Source: Chitinophaga barathri (GTDB lineage Bacteria; Bacteroidota; Bacteroidia; Chitinophagales; Chitinophagaceae). Taken from it: a stretch of 64,000 bases of DNA. Made by a program: the position numbers and the translations under genes. Numbering within the stretch: position 1 is the first letter of the stretch; the number at the start of each line of letters is the position of its first letter. Below are positions 1 to 8,653 of this stretch, in pieces. Location of the stretch: assembly GCF_003807585.1 (NCBI RefSeq), contig NZ_RMBX01000007.1:62001-126000 (forward strand). Direction: 5' to 3'. The notes below the pieces were generated by a model, which was not told where the DNA came from, made no database searches, and worked only from the letters and a program-made list of their open reading frames with translations.

Positions 1-1338
1 GGGAAGCCAGTGTACAGCCAGCCTGCGGCCGTGAGTACCTTGCAATATGATTTCAGCCGGGAGCTGCTGGTGGGCAAAGGGCATATGAACAAAGACGAAC
101 AATTGGTCAATACGCCCATGGATTTTACGCGGCATAACAATGCACCGCTGGCGGACCTTCAGCAGATATTGCAATCCGTGCTGTTCCCCGGATCCGTTCC
201 GGCCGGCAAACGTTTTAACCTTACTAACGACGATTACCGCTTCCTCTACCGCTACATGGGCGCCCTGCCGCATGAAAGCCGGAAACCGGGCTACGATACC
301 ACCGAATTCTTCGACAGCTATACGAAGTTTTTCCGTTTTAAGGCCGGGAAGGGCAAAATCCCGCCCTATTACCGCGTGTTCAACAAAACGGGCTGGAGCT
401 ACGGCTTCCTGACGGACGTGGCCTATCATGCCGACTTTAAGCACAAAACAGAGTTTATGGTCAGCGGAAGCATCTATGTGAACAGGGACGGGGTGCTGAA
501 CGATAACAAATACGAATACGAGGAAGACGGTTACCCCTTTTTTAAAGAAGTGGGGAATATTTTGTACGATTATGAGCTGCAACGGAAACGCCCCCACGCG
601 CCTGACCTCCAGGTGTTTGAGGATGCTGTGGCGGGCCTGGGAGAGGCGCCAAAAGCCATCACCCGGGGGGATACGGCCAAAAAACAGGTGGCGCTGGTGT
701 TTACCGGCCATGAGTTTGCCGATGGCGGCCTGTACATAGCGGATGTGCTGAAAAAGAACCGTGTGCCCGCGTCTTTTTTCCTGACCGGGACTTTTTACGA
801 AACGGCGGCTTTTGCGCCTATTATCGAGCGGCTGAAGCAGGACGGGCATTACCTGGCGGCGCATTCCGGCCGGCATTTGCTGTATTGCGACTGGGGCAAA
901 CGGGACAGTTTACTGGTCACCCACAGGGAGTTTGAGGAGGACCTCGCCCTGAATTACAAAGCCATGGACAGGTTTGGCATACCGGCGGCGCATTATTTCC
1001 TGCCGCCCTATGAATGGTACAACGATTCTATCGTAAAATGGACGGCGGACCTGGGGTTGCAACTGGTAAATTTCAGCCCCGGTACCCGCAGCAATGCCGA
1101 TTATACTTATCCAGAAATGGGAAAAAATTACAGGAATAGTGAAAATATAACGGAATCCGTTACTACCTTTGAAAATCAGCGTCCTGCGGGGCTCAACGGG
1201 TTTATCCTGTTGCTGCATATCGGTACGGATCCGAGGCGTATAGATAAATTTTATTTTCAATTGAATAAATTGATACGATATTTGCAGAGTAAAGAATACG
1301 TATTTGTCACAATACCCCGGTTATTGTCCAAACAATAA
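1..1338 (+). CDS. Serine hydrolase-like / polysaccharide deacetylase (NodB-fold) fusion, 5' truncated by window edge
   Basis: The frame is open to base 1, so this is the C-terminal part (about 445 residues) of a larger protein; the GTG at 10 is probably an internal codon. Two parts are visible. The first contains a KTG box (around visible residue 130, in FNKTGWSYG) as found in serine beta-lactamase-like hydrolases, whose Ser-x-x-Lys part would lie upstream of the window. The second, from about residue 225, looks like a NodB polysaccharide deacetylase: an HSGRH metal motif and an LPPYEW motif are present, but the usual TFDDG at the first strand reads VFTGHE. So the catalytic Asp seems replaced and activity is uncertain. 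The protein is probably envelope-acting. The family call is inferred from motifs only. Confidence 0.55.
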   Translation, partial: GKPVYSQPAAVSTLQYDFSRELLVGKGHMNKDEQLVNTPMDFTRHNNAPLADLQQILQSVLFPGSVPAGKRFNLTNDDYRFLYRYMGALPHESRKPGYDTTEFFDSYTKFFRFKAGKGKIPPYYRVFNKTGWSYGFLTDVAYHADFKHKTEFMVSGSIYVNRDGVLNDNKYEYEEDGYPFFKEVGNILYDYELQRKRPHAPDLQVFEDAVAGLGEAPKAITRGDTAKKQVALVFTGHEFADGGLYIADVLKKNRVPASFFLTGTFYETAAFAPIIERLKQDGHYLAAHSGRHLLYCDWGKRDSLLVTHREFEEDLALNYKAMDRFGIPAAHYFLPPYEWYNDSIVKWTADLGLQLVNFSPGTRSNADYTYPEMGKNYRNSENITESVTTFENQRPAGLNGFILLLHIGTDPRRIDKFYFQLNKLIRYLQSKEYVFVTIPRLLSKQ

Positions 1339-1401
1339 CCATTTAGTTTCCCTACTCCTGTTTGCTGTTTACAAAATGGTTTAAATTTTAAAAAAGGAGT
1401 C

Positions 1402-2064
1402 ATGAAATTTGAGAAGATTAAGAATAAAGGACAGGCTAGATTATTTGAAAGCCGCTATCTCGAAATGCTGACCAAAACACACCCATTGATCATATGGGGG
1501 ATGTACATCCCGATCATGGGCTATATGTTGTATTACAGTCACGACACATTAGGCAACAGCCTGGGCAGGGTAGGCCTCGTATTTGCGGGCGCCCTCTTCT
1601 TCTGGACATTTTTTGAGTACATCATGCACCGTTTCCTTTTCCACCTGGTGTCGGAAAATCCCACCTGGATCAGGATCATTTATGTGCTGCATGGTAACCA
1701 CCACGAGTACCCCAGGGACAAACAAAGACTTTTTATGCCGCCGGTGCCCAGCCTCCTGCTGTCTTCCGTGATATTCGCCATTATGTACGTGATCATGCAG
1801 GGCACCGCCTTCATGTTTTTCCCCGGTTTTATCCTGGGTTACCTGATCTACGGCACCATGCATTACGCGATACATGCCTGGAACCCTCCGTTTAAGTTCC
1901 TGAAACCGCTCTGGCGCAACCATCACCTGCACCATTACAAAAGCGACGACAAGGGCTTTGGCGTAAGCTCCTCTTTCTGGGACAGGGTGTTCGGTACATT
2001 CTTCGACCTGGACAAGGAGAAGGATGATAAAGAAAAAGTGAAATCGTTGATGTTCGATAAATAA
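1402..2064 (+). CDS. Fatty acid hydroxylase / sterol desaturase superfamily membrane protein (fatty acid 2-hydroxylase-like)
   Basis: This is a 220-residue integral membrane di-iron oxygenase. Its histidine clusters are clear: HRFLFH, HGNHHEYP, HYAIHA and NHHLHHY, set between hydrophobic segments near residues 30-45, 55-75, 112-130 and 135-155. This arrangement matches the FA2H/ceramide hydroxylase branch, which hydroxylates the alpha carbon of fatty acyl chains. Members of this phylum make sphingolipids, so 2-hydroxylation of sphingolipid acyl chains is a plausible role (inference). ATG at 1402 follows AAAAAGGAGTC, one of the few good Shine-Dalgarno-like sequences in the window. A strong terminator follows directly. 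Confidence 0.8.
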   Translation: MKFEKIKNKGQARLFESRYLEMLTKTHPLIIWGMYIPIMGYMLYYSHDTLGNSLGRVGLVFAGALFFWTFFEYIMHRFLFHLVSENPTWIRIIYVLHGNHHEYPRDKQRLFMPPVPSLLLSSVIFAIMYVIMQGTAFMFFPGFILGYLIYGTMHYAIHAWNPPFKFLKPLWRNHHLHHYKSDDKGFGVSSSFWDRVFGTFFDLDKEKDDKEKVKSLMFDK

Positions 2065-2066
2065 AG

Positions 2067-2095
2067 AAAAGGGCCTCCGGTGAGGCCCTTTTTTA
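2067..2095. terminator. Bidirectional intrinsic terminator
   Basis: An 11-bp stem (AAAAGGGCCTC / GAGGCCCTTTT) with a CGGT loop is flanked by T-runs on both strands. It separates the hydroxylase gene from the convergent gene ending at 2096. Confidence 0.85.
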
Positions 2096-2431
2096 TTACC
2101 ATTTTTCTTCGTCGTTGTTAAAACTTTCCGGGGGCTGGCGGTATATTTCCCGGCTTTTGATCTTCTCGGCCTGCCGTTCTATAATGAGGCGGGCAACGTT
2201 CCGGTATACGTCCGGGTAGTTTTGGGTGGACAGGATCTCTTTCACTTTATTCTCCGAAACGTCCACCTGGTAAAGCAGCAGCACGAACTGCTGAAAATCT
2301 CTTTCCACTAATATTTCCAGTCTTTCCGCGAGCATCTGCTCCAGGTCTTCCATGCTGATGACGGAGGGTAGCCTGAGGCCGGCATTTTCCCGGAGCCAGT
2401 CGCCTGCTTCCTGTAAATAACGGTCTTCCAT
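2096..2431 (-). CDS. Hypothetical protein, helical and acidic
   Basis: This 111-residue protein has no signal peptide or membrane segment. It is rich in Glu, Leu, Arg and Gln and is predicted to be mostly alpha-helical; the C-terminus ends in an acidic NNDEEKW tail. I do not recognise the family. Its start codon overlaps the stop of the upstream gene by one base (TAATG), so the two are almost certainly translated from one message with that secreted DUF6263-like protein. Confidence 0.65.
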   Translation of the reverse strand: MEDRYLQEAGDWLRENAGLRLPSVISMEDLEQMLAERLEILVERDFQQFVLLLYQVDVSENKVKEILSTQNYPDVYRNVARLIIERQAEKIKSREIYRQPPESFNNDEEKW

Positions 2432-3369
2432 TATTTTACCTGCTTGATCTTATAGGATGCGTTGGTAACGATCTTTACGGGCACTTTCAGGTCCTTTTTG
2501 AGCTGTTTTTTACGGTTGGCGAGGTATACGTATTCGCCGTTCATTTCAGTGTTCTGCACGCAAATGCTCGGGAACCCGCTTTCGAGGTTGATGAGGTAAT
2601 TGCTGGTAAGCTTGCCGTCTATGGCGGCGGTGGCCTGGATGCCTTCTTCCACGGTGAAAGTTTCCACTTTATCGGTCTTGATATTGCCGGTGCCGTTCAC
2701 CTTGGCCGTCTGGCTGTCCCAGTGCTGGAGGTTCCAGTAAAGGTCCACCCGGCCCTTGAGGCCCGTGCGGATGGGCACGCTTTCTTCCCATTGGGTGCCG
2801 TTTTTGATGCCGTGAACGGGGTATACCACCAGTAGCTGCTCCAGCCAGCCACGGAAGGCTTCCGTGCCAAACTGGTCCTTCAGGAGTTTTTTATAGGCTA
2901 CCTGTTCGTCGGCCTTGAGTTTGGAGAAGGCCACGGAGGCTTTTTCCAGCACAGCGTCCAGCTGCTCCACCCTTACGATGAGGCCGTTGGATTGCAGCTC
3001 TACGGTAAAAGGCTGCTCCAGCATCAGCTTCAGTGCATCCTGCAGGGGCTCCGCGGGGTTGGGCACCTTGGCGTCCACGAAGATGTTCTGGTTCTTGGCG
3101 TTGAAGTTGAATTTGATGTCGGTGTAAGCCCAGGTGAGGATGAACCGGCCTGTGGTGGCTTCCGTGACCTTGATGGTCATTTTGTTGTTATAATCCCGCG
3201 TGGTGCGCTGGATCACTTCGTCTACCGTAATGTAGGTTTCGCTGCGGCTTTCCTGCGACAGTTCAAACCCGTCACCTTGTTTGAAGGTGTAATCCAGCTC
3301 CACATAATCCTGCGCGGAGAGCGTCATTGCAAAGCAGCATAAAGCTACCAGTCCGGTAAGTTTCTTCAT
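2431..3369 (-). CDS. Secreted DUF6263-like protein
   Basis: This 312-residue protein starts with a signal peptide (MKKLTGLVALCC..., probable cleavage after SAQ near residue 19) and continues as a beta-rich domain without membrane segments. The pattern (strand-rich, LTWAYTDIKF, DALKLMLEQPFTVEL, GTQWEESVPI, YLINLESGFP) resembles the Bacteroidota DUF6263 family of exported proteins of unknown function. No catalytic motif is visible. It is the first gene of a two-gene unit with the overlapping gene at 2096-2431. Confidence 0.6.
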   Translation of the reverse strand: MKKLTGLVALCCFAMTLSAQDYVELDYTFKQGDGFELSQESRSETYITVDEVIQRTTRDYNNKMTIKVTEATTGRFILTWAYTDIKFNFNAKNQNIFVDAKVPNPAEPLQDALKLMLEQPFTVELQSNGLIVRVEQLDAVLEKASVAFSKLKADEQVAYKKLLKDQFGTEAFRGWLEQLLVVYPVHGIKNGTQWEESVPIRTGLKGRVDLYWNLQHWDSQTAKVNGTGNIKTDKVETFTVEEGIQATAAIDGKLTSNYLINLESGFPSICVQNTEMNGEYVYLANRKKQLKKDLKVPVKIVTNASYKIKQVK

Positions 3370-3390
3370 TTTCTATCTCTGTTCTGTTGA

Positions 3391-4164
3391 TCAAACATAT
3401 TTTTCGATCACCCCCAGGCCGAACAATGCAAAGTCATATTTGACAGGATCTTTCGGATCCAGGAGGCGTAATTGTTCCGTAAGTTCTACGGCGGTTTTCC
3501 AGTTGGCTTCCGCTTTAGGGATCAATCCCAGCTTGGCGGCCACCCTGCCTACATGCACGTCTACCGGGCATACCAGCTGGGCGGGGGAAATATGCTTCCA
3601 CAGTCCAAAATCCACGCCATTTTTGCTGTCGCGCACCATCCAGCGTAGGTACATATTCAGCCGTTTGCAGGCGGAGTTGCGGTCCGGCGTGCTAACGTGT
3701 TTCCTCGTGCGCTCGGGGTGCTCCAGCGAAAAGAACATTTTATGAAAGCCGGTGAGGGCTTTCCGCACGTCTTCGTCTTCCGCGCTCAAATGCCCGCTGA
3801 AAGCGAACTCCAGGGAAGTGATATTCGTATAATAGTGCTGAAGCCACTCCACAAAATAGAGCAGGTCCAGCCCGTTGAACGTCCGGTGTTTGAAGGCCAT
3901 GAGCCGCATCCGGTCCCTCGCCTGGTGATTGCGCACAAAATCGTAAGGTGCATTATCAAAGAGCGTCATCAGTTCCGTGCATTTATTGATAATCGTAGTG
4001 CGGTTGCCCCATGCGAGGATGGCGGCAAACAGCCCTGCTATCTCAATGTCCTGCAGCTGGGTGTAGCGGTGGGGGATACTGACGGGATCCCCTGGTACAA
4101 ATGCAGGCTGATCGTAATAAGCTGCCTTGGTGTCTAAAAATTCCTTTAGTTGTTGGGACTTCAT
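3391..4164 (-). CDS. TIGR02757 (DUF2400) family protein, HhH-GPD-like
   Basis: This 257-residue cytosolic protein matches the TIGR02757 family, which is related to helix-hairpin-helix DNA glycosylases. Characteristic stretches are EIAGLFAAILAWGNR near the N-terminus, LNMYLRWMVR near residue 170, and CPVDVHVGRVAAKLGL near residue 200, the last corresponding to the region where glycosylases keep their HhH and catalytic Asp. No direct activity is established for the family as far as I know. It lies between the DUF6263-like gene and the cystathionine gamma-synthase-like gene, all on the minus strand. Confidence 0.75.
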   Translation of the reverse strand: MKSQQLKEFLDTKAAYYDQPAFVPGDPVSIPHRYTQLQDIEIAGLFAAILAWGNRTTIINKCTELMTLFDNAPYDFVRNHQARDRMRLMAFKHRTFNGLDLLYFVEWLQHYYTNITSLEFAFSGHLSAEDEDVRKALTGFHKMFFSLEHPERTRKHVSTPDRNSACKRLNMYLRWMVRDSKNGVDFGLWKHISPAQLVCPVDVHVGRVAAKLGLIPKAEANWKTAVELTEQLRLLDPKDPVKYDFALFGLGVIEKYV

Positions 4165-4183
4165 CGGTTATGGTATATGGAAA

Positions 4184-4204
4184 CCTCCCGTCCGGGGCGG
4201 GAGG
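4184..4204 (-). terminator. Possible terminator hairpin downstream of the gamma-synthase gene
   Basis: A 7-bp GC-rich stem (CCTCCCG / CGGGAGG) lies 50 bases past the stop at 4253; on the minus strand only TTT follows, so termination may be partial. Confidence 0.4.
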
Positions 4205-4252
4205 CGTAGGTGTATTGTGCTAAAAGTAAATAGTTTATCCCAGCTTTTAAAA

Positions 4253-5392
4253 TCAGCCAATGGCTTTTTTCAGGTCTTCCGTAAGGTCGGAAGCGTCCTC
4301 TATGCCCACACTCAGGCGTATGAGGGAGTCCGTAAGGCCGTTTTTCAGGCGGTCTTCCCTCGGGATAGACGCGTGCGTCATGCTCGCGGGGTGCCCGATC
4401 AGGGACTCTACGCCACCCAGCGATTCCGCCAGGGAAAAGAGTTTTGTGCCGCTAAGTACCTTCAGGGCGGCATCCATGCTGTCATCTTTCAGGGTGAAGG
4501 AGATCATGCCCCCAAAGCCGCGCATCTGTTTCCTGGCGATGGCATGGTTCGGATGGTCCTCAAAACCGCACCAGTAGACTTTATCCACTTTAGGATGCTG
4601 GCGCAGGAAGCGGGCTACGGTTTCCCCGTTTTCGCAATGGCGCTGCATACGCACATGCAGGGTTTTAAGGCCGCGGAGCACCAGGAAACAATCCTGCGGG
4701 CCGGGTACTGCACCGCAGCTGTTCTGGAGGAAATAGAGCTGCTGGGCCAGTGTTTCTTCCTTTACGATCACGGCGCCATGTACCACGTCGCTGTGGCCGC
4801 CCAGGTATTTGGTGGCGGAATGCACTACAATGTCCGCCCCAAGGTCCAGCGGGTTCTGCAGGTAAGGGGAGGCAAAAGTATTGTCCACCGCCAGCAGGAT
4901 ATTTTTTCCCTTCACGATGGCCGCAACGGCCGCTATGTCTATGATATTGAGCATGGGGTTGGTGGGCGTCTCTATCCAGATCATTTTCGTGCGGGCGTTG
5001 AGGTGCGGGCGCAGGGCTTCCGCATCGCTGAGGTCCGTGAAATGGAAGTTGATGCCGTATTTGGCGAACACTTTCGTAAAAATGCGGAAGGTGCCGCCAT
5101 ATAAGTCGCTGGAAGCCACTACCTCATCACCGGGCGCGAGCAGCTTCAGCACCGCATCCGTAGCCGCCAGGCCGCTGCCGAAACAGATGCCGTGCGTACC
5201 GTTCTCTATGGCAGCCAGCGCTTTCTGCAAAGCATCGCGCGTGGGATTCTGCGTACGGGCGTACTCGTAACCTTTATGATCGCCCGGGGCAGCCTGCACA
5301 TAAGTGGAGGTCTGGAAGATGGGCGTCATGATAGCGCCGGTGGATGGGTCCGGTTCTACGCCGGCGTGTATGAGCTTGGTTCCTAACTTCAT
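4253..5392 (-). CDS. metB: Trans-sulfuration enzyme, cystathionine gamma-synthase/lyase family (PLP-dependent)
   Basis: This 379-residue protein is a full-length member of the Cys/Met metabolism PLP enzyme family. The PLP lysine is in [11 protein letters not shown] near residue 200; [14 protein letters not shown] near residue 43 and [12 protein letters not shown] near residue 71 are the usual phosphate- and substrate-binding regions, and [17 protein letters not shown] near residue 325 is the conserved C-terminal motif. It should act on homoserine esters or cystathionine in methionine/cysteine interconversion; synthase and gamma-lyase activity cannot be told apart from sequence alone. A TACCTTTG -7 box lies 25 bases upstream of the ATG. 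I looked for a SAM riboswitch in the leader and found none. Confidence 0.85.
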   Translation of the reverse strand: MKLGTKLIHAGVEPDPSTGAIMTPIFQTSTYVQAAPGDHKGYEYARTQNPTRDALQKALAAIENGTHGICFGSGLAATDAVLKLLAPGDEVVASSDLYGGTFRIFTKVFAKYGINFHFTDLSDAEALRPHLNARTKMIWIETPTNPMLNIIDIAAVAAIVKGKNILLAVDNTFASPYLQNPLDLGADIVVHSATKYLGGHSDVVHGAVIVKEETLAQQLYFLQNSCGAVPGPQDCFLVLRGLKTLHVRMQRHCENGETVARFLRQHPKVDKVYWCGFEDHPNHAIARKQMRGFGGMISFTLKDDSMDAALKVLSGTKLFSLAESLGGVESLIGHPASMTHASIPREDRLKNGLTDSLIRLSVGIEDASDLTEDLKKAIG

Positions 5393-5417
5393 GGTTTGCT
5401 ATGTTTTACGGAAGTAC

Positions 5418-5425
5418 CAAAGGTA
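5418..5425 (-). promoter_or_regulatory. -7 promoter element upstream of metB
   Basis: On the minus strand this reads TACCTTTG, an exact match to the Bacteroidota TAnnTTTG -7 box. No good TTTG was seen at the -33 distance. It would give a 5' leader of about 20 bases. Confidence 0.45.
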
Positions 5426-5677
5426 AGGAATTTAGAAGGGTTCCACGGACGTGCGTACGTAGTTATACTATAACACTTACGTAGTATTACCGGATGCCTC
5501 AAACCCTTTTTCTACGGGGCTTTCAGCGGATTTTTCGCAGCAGGAAATACCATACGGACCATATCCCCGCACTTACGAGATAAATTGATGCATTCACCAG
5601 AAACGGGTTTTCCCGTATCCTTTATTGGGCTAATTTCACCGTAGGTTTTTCATAGGATATGGTTAAAATTTCTGAAG

Positions 5678-5701
5678 GCGGTATTCTTACCGCTTTTTTT
5701 T
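5678..5701 (+). terminator. Plus-strand intrinsic terminator without an upstream plus-strand gene
   Basis: A 6-bp stem GCGGTA / TACCGC with TTCT loop is followed by eight T residues. Any RNA it ends would come from within 5400-5677. Confidence 0.65.
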
Positions 5702-5729
5702 ATTGTAACATCTTTACTCCAGATAAAAG

Positions 5730-5759
5730 AAAAAGGCAGCGGGATCCCGCTGCCTTTTT
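5730..5759. terminator. Bidirectional terminator, 15-bp perfect palindrome
   Basis: The perfect palindrome is centred on GGGATCCC with A-run and T-run flanks; on the minus strand it lies just past the stop of the DUF2911 gene. Confidence 0.8.
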
Positions 5760-5782
5760 CTATGTTGCTCAGTCTGCGACTG

Positions 5783-6412
5783 TTACTTCTTTTTAGGTGC
5801 TTTTGCCGGTGTATTGGCCGCCACTACTTTGGATTCTGACCAGCGGATGGGAACGCTTACCTGCGTTTTATCCCAGCCCATCAGGAGGTTTGCGCCATAA
5901 GGCGCTTTTTCAAATACCATACTGAAGGCTTCCAGCTCATCGGCCGGGGTGGAAACGGGTACGTCTGTACGAACCAGGTCCATGGAAGCTTCATATTTAT
6001 AAGCGCCCCAGATATCCGTTTGTTTGTTGAAGATCACGGTCCATTTGGTTTCCGTGGGGATGGCATAAATGGTATACCGGCCTTTGGGTACCAGCTTGTT
6101 ACCGATGGTTACCGGGCGGTAAAACTCCACCTCGGTGGCTTCGTTCGCGCCAAGGCGCCATACTTTACCATATTCCACGAGGTTGCCGAAGATGGGACGG
6201 CCTTTTTTCTGCGGGCGGCTGAAGATCGCACGGGCTACCAGCGTGCCCGGTTCTCCCTTTACCTTACATACATATGGATACATTACGGGGTAATAAGCCA
6301 TATCCATCGGGCTCGGGTCTACCGGCGGCATTTTCTTTTCCTGTGCTGTGGCTGTGGCAAATGATGCAACGGTTATACCGGCAATCACCAGTAATGATTT
6401 GAGCGTATTCAT
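5783..6412 (-). CDS. Secreted DUF2911 domain protein
   Basis: The start is set at the ATG at 6412 because a typical signal peptide (MNTLKSLLVIAGITVASF, cleavage near TAQ) begins there; an in-frame upstream ATG at 6466 would add 18 basic residues that mask it. The mature protein of about 190 residues has the DUF2911 pattern (ARAIFSRPQKKGRPIFG, YGKVWRLGANEATEVEF, PKGRYTIYAIP, WTVIFNKQTDIWG). The function is unknown; the family is common in Bacteroidota and is predicted to be periplasmic or surface-exposed. The tail is Ala/Pro/Lys-rich and ends in KKK. Confidence 0.8.
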   Translation of the reverse strand: MNTLKSLLVIAGITVASFATATAQEKKMPPVDPSPMDMAYYPVMYPYVCKVKGEPGTLVARAIFSRPQKKGRPIFGNLVEYGKVWRLGANEATEVEFYRPVTIGNKLVPKGRYTIYAIPTETKWTVIFNKQTDIWGAYKYEASMDLVRTDVPVSTPADELEAFSMVFEKAPYGANLLMGWDKTQVSVPIRWSESKVVAANTPAKAPKKK

Positions 6413-6514
6413 AATCTTGGTGGGTTTAAATCTGGCCCCAAACCTACGGGTTTTCCGGAAATTCATGAAAAAGTGAAATGGCGGGTGGTAATTATGGCCC
6501 GCCCGCCGGTTTTT

Positions 6515-7999
6515 TTATGATTTTTCCTTGCGCATGTCCACTTTTTCATCGTTTTGCTGCACCGGGCCCGGTGTGCTCCGCCCGTTGCCGATCAGTTCCT
6601 CCAGTAACCGGGTAAGCCGGGCTACAGTGGCTGGTTCTGTGGCCTGGAGGTTATTTTTTTCGGAGATATCGTTTTGAAGGTTAAAGAGTTGCAACTCTGG
6701 CAGGCCCTGTTTGCGGGCGGCTGGGTTGCGGGGCTCGCTCCAGCCGGCGGAGCCGGGCGCGAATAACAGCTTCCAGTCCCCTTCCCGGATGGCGAAATGC
6801 CCGGAAATGCTATGATGCACAATGGATCTGCGCTGGTATTGTTTTTCCTTTCCTTCGAGCAGGGGCAGCAGGCTGAAGCTGTCCGGCCCGGCCTCCGGGG
6901 GAAGGGATTTCCCCACCACGGAGGCGCAGGTGGCCATCAGGTCCGTCAGGCAGATGGTGGCGGGGCTTACGACGCCTGCTTTTACTTTCGCGGGCCATTG
7001 TACGATAAATGGTACCCGGTGGCCGCCTTCGTAAAGGTCCGCCTTATTGCCCCTGAAACCCGCCGAAGGGTCATGGCCGGCGGCTTTCAGGAGGTCGTAT
7101 TCCGCGTAAGGCGCGTAGCCGTTGTCGCTGGTGAATATCAGCAGGGTGTTTTGCGATAGCCCCTCTTTTTCGAGGAATGTCATCACCTGCCCCAGCAGCC
7201 AATCGGTTTCCATGACATAGTCCGCGTAATTCCCGATACCGCTTTTCCCTTTAAATGCCGCGCCGGCCACCAGCGGGGTATGCGGGGAAGGGAGCGCCAG
7301 GTAAAGGAAAAACGGGGATTGTTTATGATCATGGATGTAAGCCTGGGTTTTATCTGCCATGGTTTGCAGCGTATGTTCAAATACAAAGCCGGGGCCTTTG
7401 GGGCCGGGCCGGGTGTTGGGGTATTGTTTGGCCACCACGCTGTCTGTGGGTATTTCCGTGAGCCGGTTATTTTCGATGTATACATAAGGCGGCATGTCCA
7501 GCGAGGCGCTGATGCCGAAATAATAGTCAAAACCGTTGCTGAGCGGGGTATGACGCAGCGGCTGGCTGAAGTCCGGCTGTTTGTTTTTCATGGCCCAGGT
7601 CATGCCCAGGTGCCATTTGCCGATGACGGCGGTCTGGTAGCCATTGTCCCTTAATAACTGCGGCACGGTGAGGCGCGCGGAATCTATCAATGGTTTGGAA
7701 TAACCGTTCAGCACACCGCTTTGCAGGGAACTGCGCCAGGAGTAACGCCCGGTGAGGATGCCGTAACGCGTGGGGGTGCACACGGCGGAGCCGGAATGTG
7801 CGTCCGTAAAGCGCATGCCCTGCGCGGCCATCCTGTCTGTATTGGGCGTGGCTATTTTCCCGGAAGGGTTGTAGCAGCGGGCATCGCCGATGCCCATATC
7901 ATCCGCCAGGATGTAAATAATGTTGGGACGGGTGGAATTTTGCGCGGAAAGAATACCTGCGCTGAACAACGTGAAGGATAGTAAGACAAACGTTTTCAT
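6515..7999 (-). CDS. Secreted arylsulfatase-family hydrolase
   Basis: This 494-residue protein has a signal peptide (cleavage near LSAQ, residue 20) and the type I sulfatase signature C74-T-P-T-R78, whose Cys must be oxidised to formylglycine. The metal site is supported by the N-terminal ADDMG motif (residues 32-36) and by TSDNGYAPYAEYDLL further on; LGMTW in GKWHLGMTW holds the usual Lys and His. The natural substrate is likely a sulfated polysaccharide or mucin sugar, but this is inference. No anaerobic sulfatase-maturating enzyme (anSME) or SusCD pair is in the window, so maturation must be provided elsewhere. The C-terminus is rich in charged residues. Confidence 0.85.
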   Translation of the reverse strand: MKTFVLLSFTLFSAGILSAQNSTRPNIIYILADDMGIGDARCYNPSGKIATPNTDRMAAQGMRFTDAHSGSAVCTPTRYGILTGRYSWRSSLQSGVLNGYSKPLIDSARLTVPQLLRDNGYQTAVIGKWHLGMTWAMKNKQPDFSQPLRHTPLSNGFDYYFGISASLDMPPYVYIENNRLTEIPTDSVVAKQYPNTRPGPKGPGFVFEHTLQTMADKTQAYIHDHKQSPFFLYLALPSPHTPLVAGAAFKGKSGIGNYADYVMETDWLLGQVMTFLEKEGLSQNTLLIFTSDNGYAPYAEYDLLKAAGHDPSAGFRGNKADLYEGGHRVPFIVQWPAKVKAGVVSPATICLTDLMATCASVVGKSLPPEAGPDSFSLLPLLEGKEKQYQRRSIVHHSISGHFAIREGDWKLLFAPGSAGWSEPRNPAARKQGLPELQLFNLQNDISEKNNLQATEPATVARLTRLLEELIGNGRSTPGPVQQNDEKVDMRKEKS

Positions 8000-8029
8000 A
8001 TGTCAATATAAAAAACGTGGAGGGAAATT

Positions 8030-8626
8030 TCAAGGCTCCGGCCCTTTCCCCGTTTCGTTTTTCATAAAAGCAACAGCATCGGGGAAGAAACTATTATAAC
8101 AGGCCCGCAGCGCCTTGTAATTGTCTGTAAACACGCCAAACGGCACGTCTACTGGGTGGGGAAAGTACTTTGCGCGGCGCACCATGCCTTTGAAACTCTG
8201 GAGCACACCGTCTTTGTGCCGGTAGCCATATAGCCAGTTATGGCTCCGCATATAATGGAATACCTGCTGAAATACCGGCGGCAGTTCGTCATGACGGGCC
8301 TGGATAATACCATAGGTAGATTCCGCGAAAGCCGCCAGGGTCAGGGTGTTGAAGCGTTCGGGATCGTTGGCCAGGTAATGGTCGTACACGATGTCCATAA
8401 ACACGCCGCCGTACAGGCCGCAGGTAGGGCGGAAGATATTTTTACCTTCCCTGGTGGCGGGGTGCTGATCGGTATATTCGTCCAAAGCCCTGTGCAGACG
8501 GATGCCGCGGCGGATTTCTTCAGGATAAGAATAGAATTGTTTTCCTTTCACGAAGTCCGCGATCATCTGCCCGGTGGTTACAGCCGGGTCTTGGAAAGAC
8601 AAATATGCGTGGGCCAGATAGTTCAT
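8030..8626 (-). CDS. acpH: AcpH/DUF479 family, acyl carrier protein phosphodiesterase-like
   Basis: The ATG at 8626 gives the family-typical N-terminus MNYLAHAYLSF; a start nine codons upstream exists but does not fit the family. At 198 residues the protein is normal length. Conserved features are GQMIADFVKG near residue 20, HRALDEYTDQHP near residue 45 and FMDIVYDHYLAN near residue 77; they supply the His/Asp residues of this HD-like metal hydrolase family. AcpH removes the phosphopantetheine arm from ACP in E. coli; whether this distant homologue does the same is uncertain. It is transcribed alone. Confidence 0.75.
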   Translation of the reverse strand: MNYLAHAYLSFQDPAVTTGQMIADFVKGKQFYSYPEEIRRGIRLHRALDEYTDQHPATREGKNIFRPTCGLYGGVFMDIVYDHYLANDPERFNTLTLAAFAESTYGIIQARHDELPPVFQQVFHYMRSHNWLYGYRHKDGVLQSFKGMVRRAKYFPHPVDVPFGVFTDNYKALRACYNSFFPDAVAFMKNETGKGPEP

Positions 8627-8653
8627 GGGTTGTTGAGCGGCGTTGTTGATCAA

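Larger units (their letters stand above)
5393..5782. other. 390-bp intergenic region with palindrome and orphan plus-strand terminator
   Basis: No convincing gene is seen. It contains the metB promoter near 5418, a palindrome GTTATA-c-TATAAC at 5462-5474 flanked by two TACGTA copies (5456-5461 and nearby downstream), a plus-strand terminator at 5678-5701 with no plus-strand gene upstream, and a second bidirectional terminator at 5730-5759. Confidence 0.6.

Noticed and set aside
4127..5104. 325-codon open frame antisense to metB
   Set aside because: It lies entirely over the metB and adjacent genes; no family resemblance.
5393..5680. SAM riboswitch in the metB leader
   Set aside because: No SAM-I core (no GATGAAGxxGC-like or matching stem set) could be read on the minus strand.
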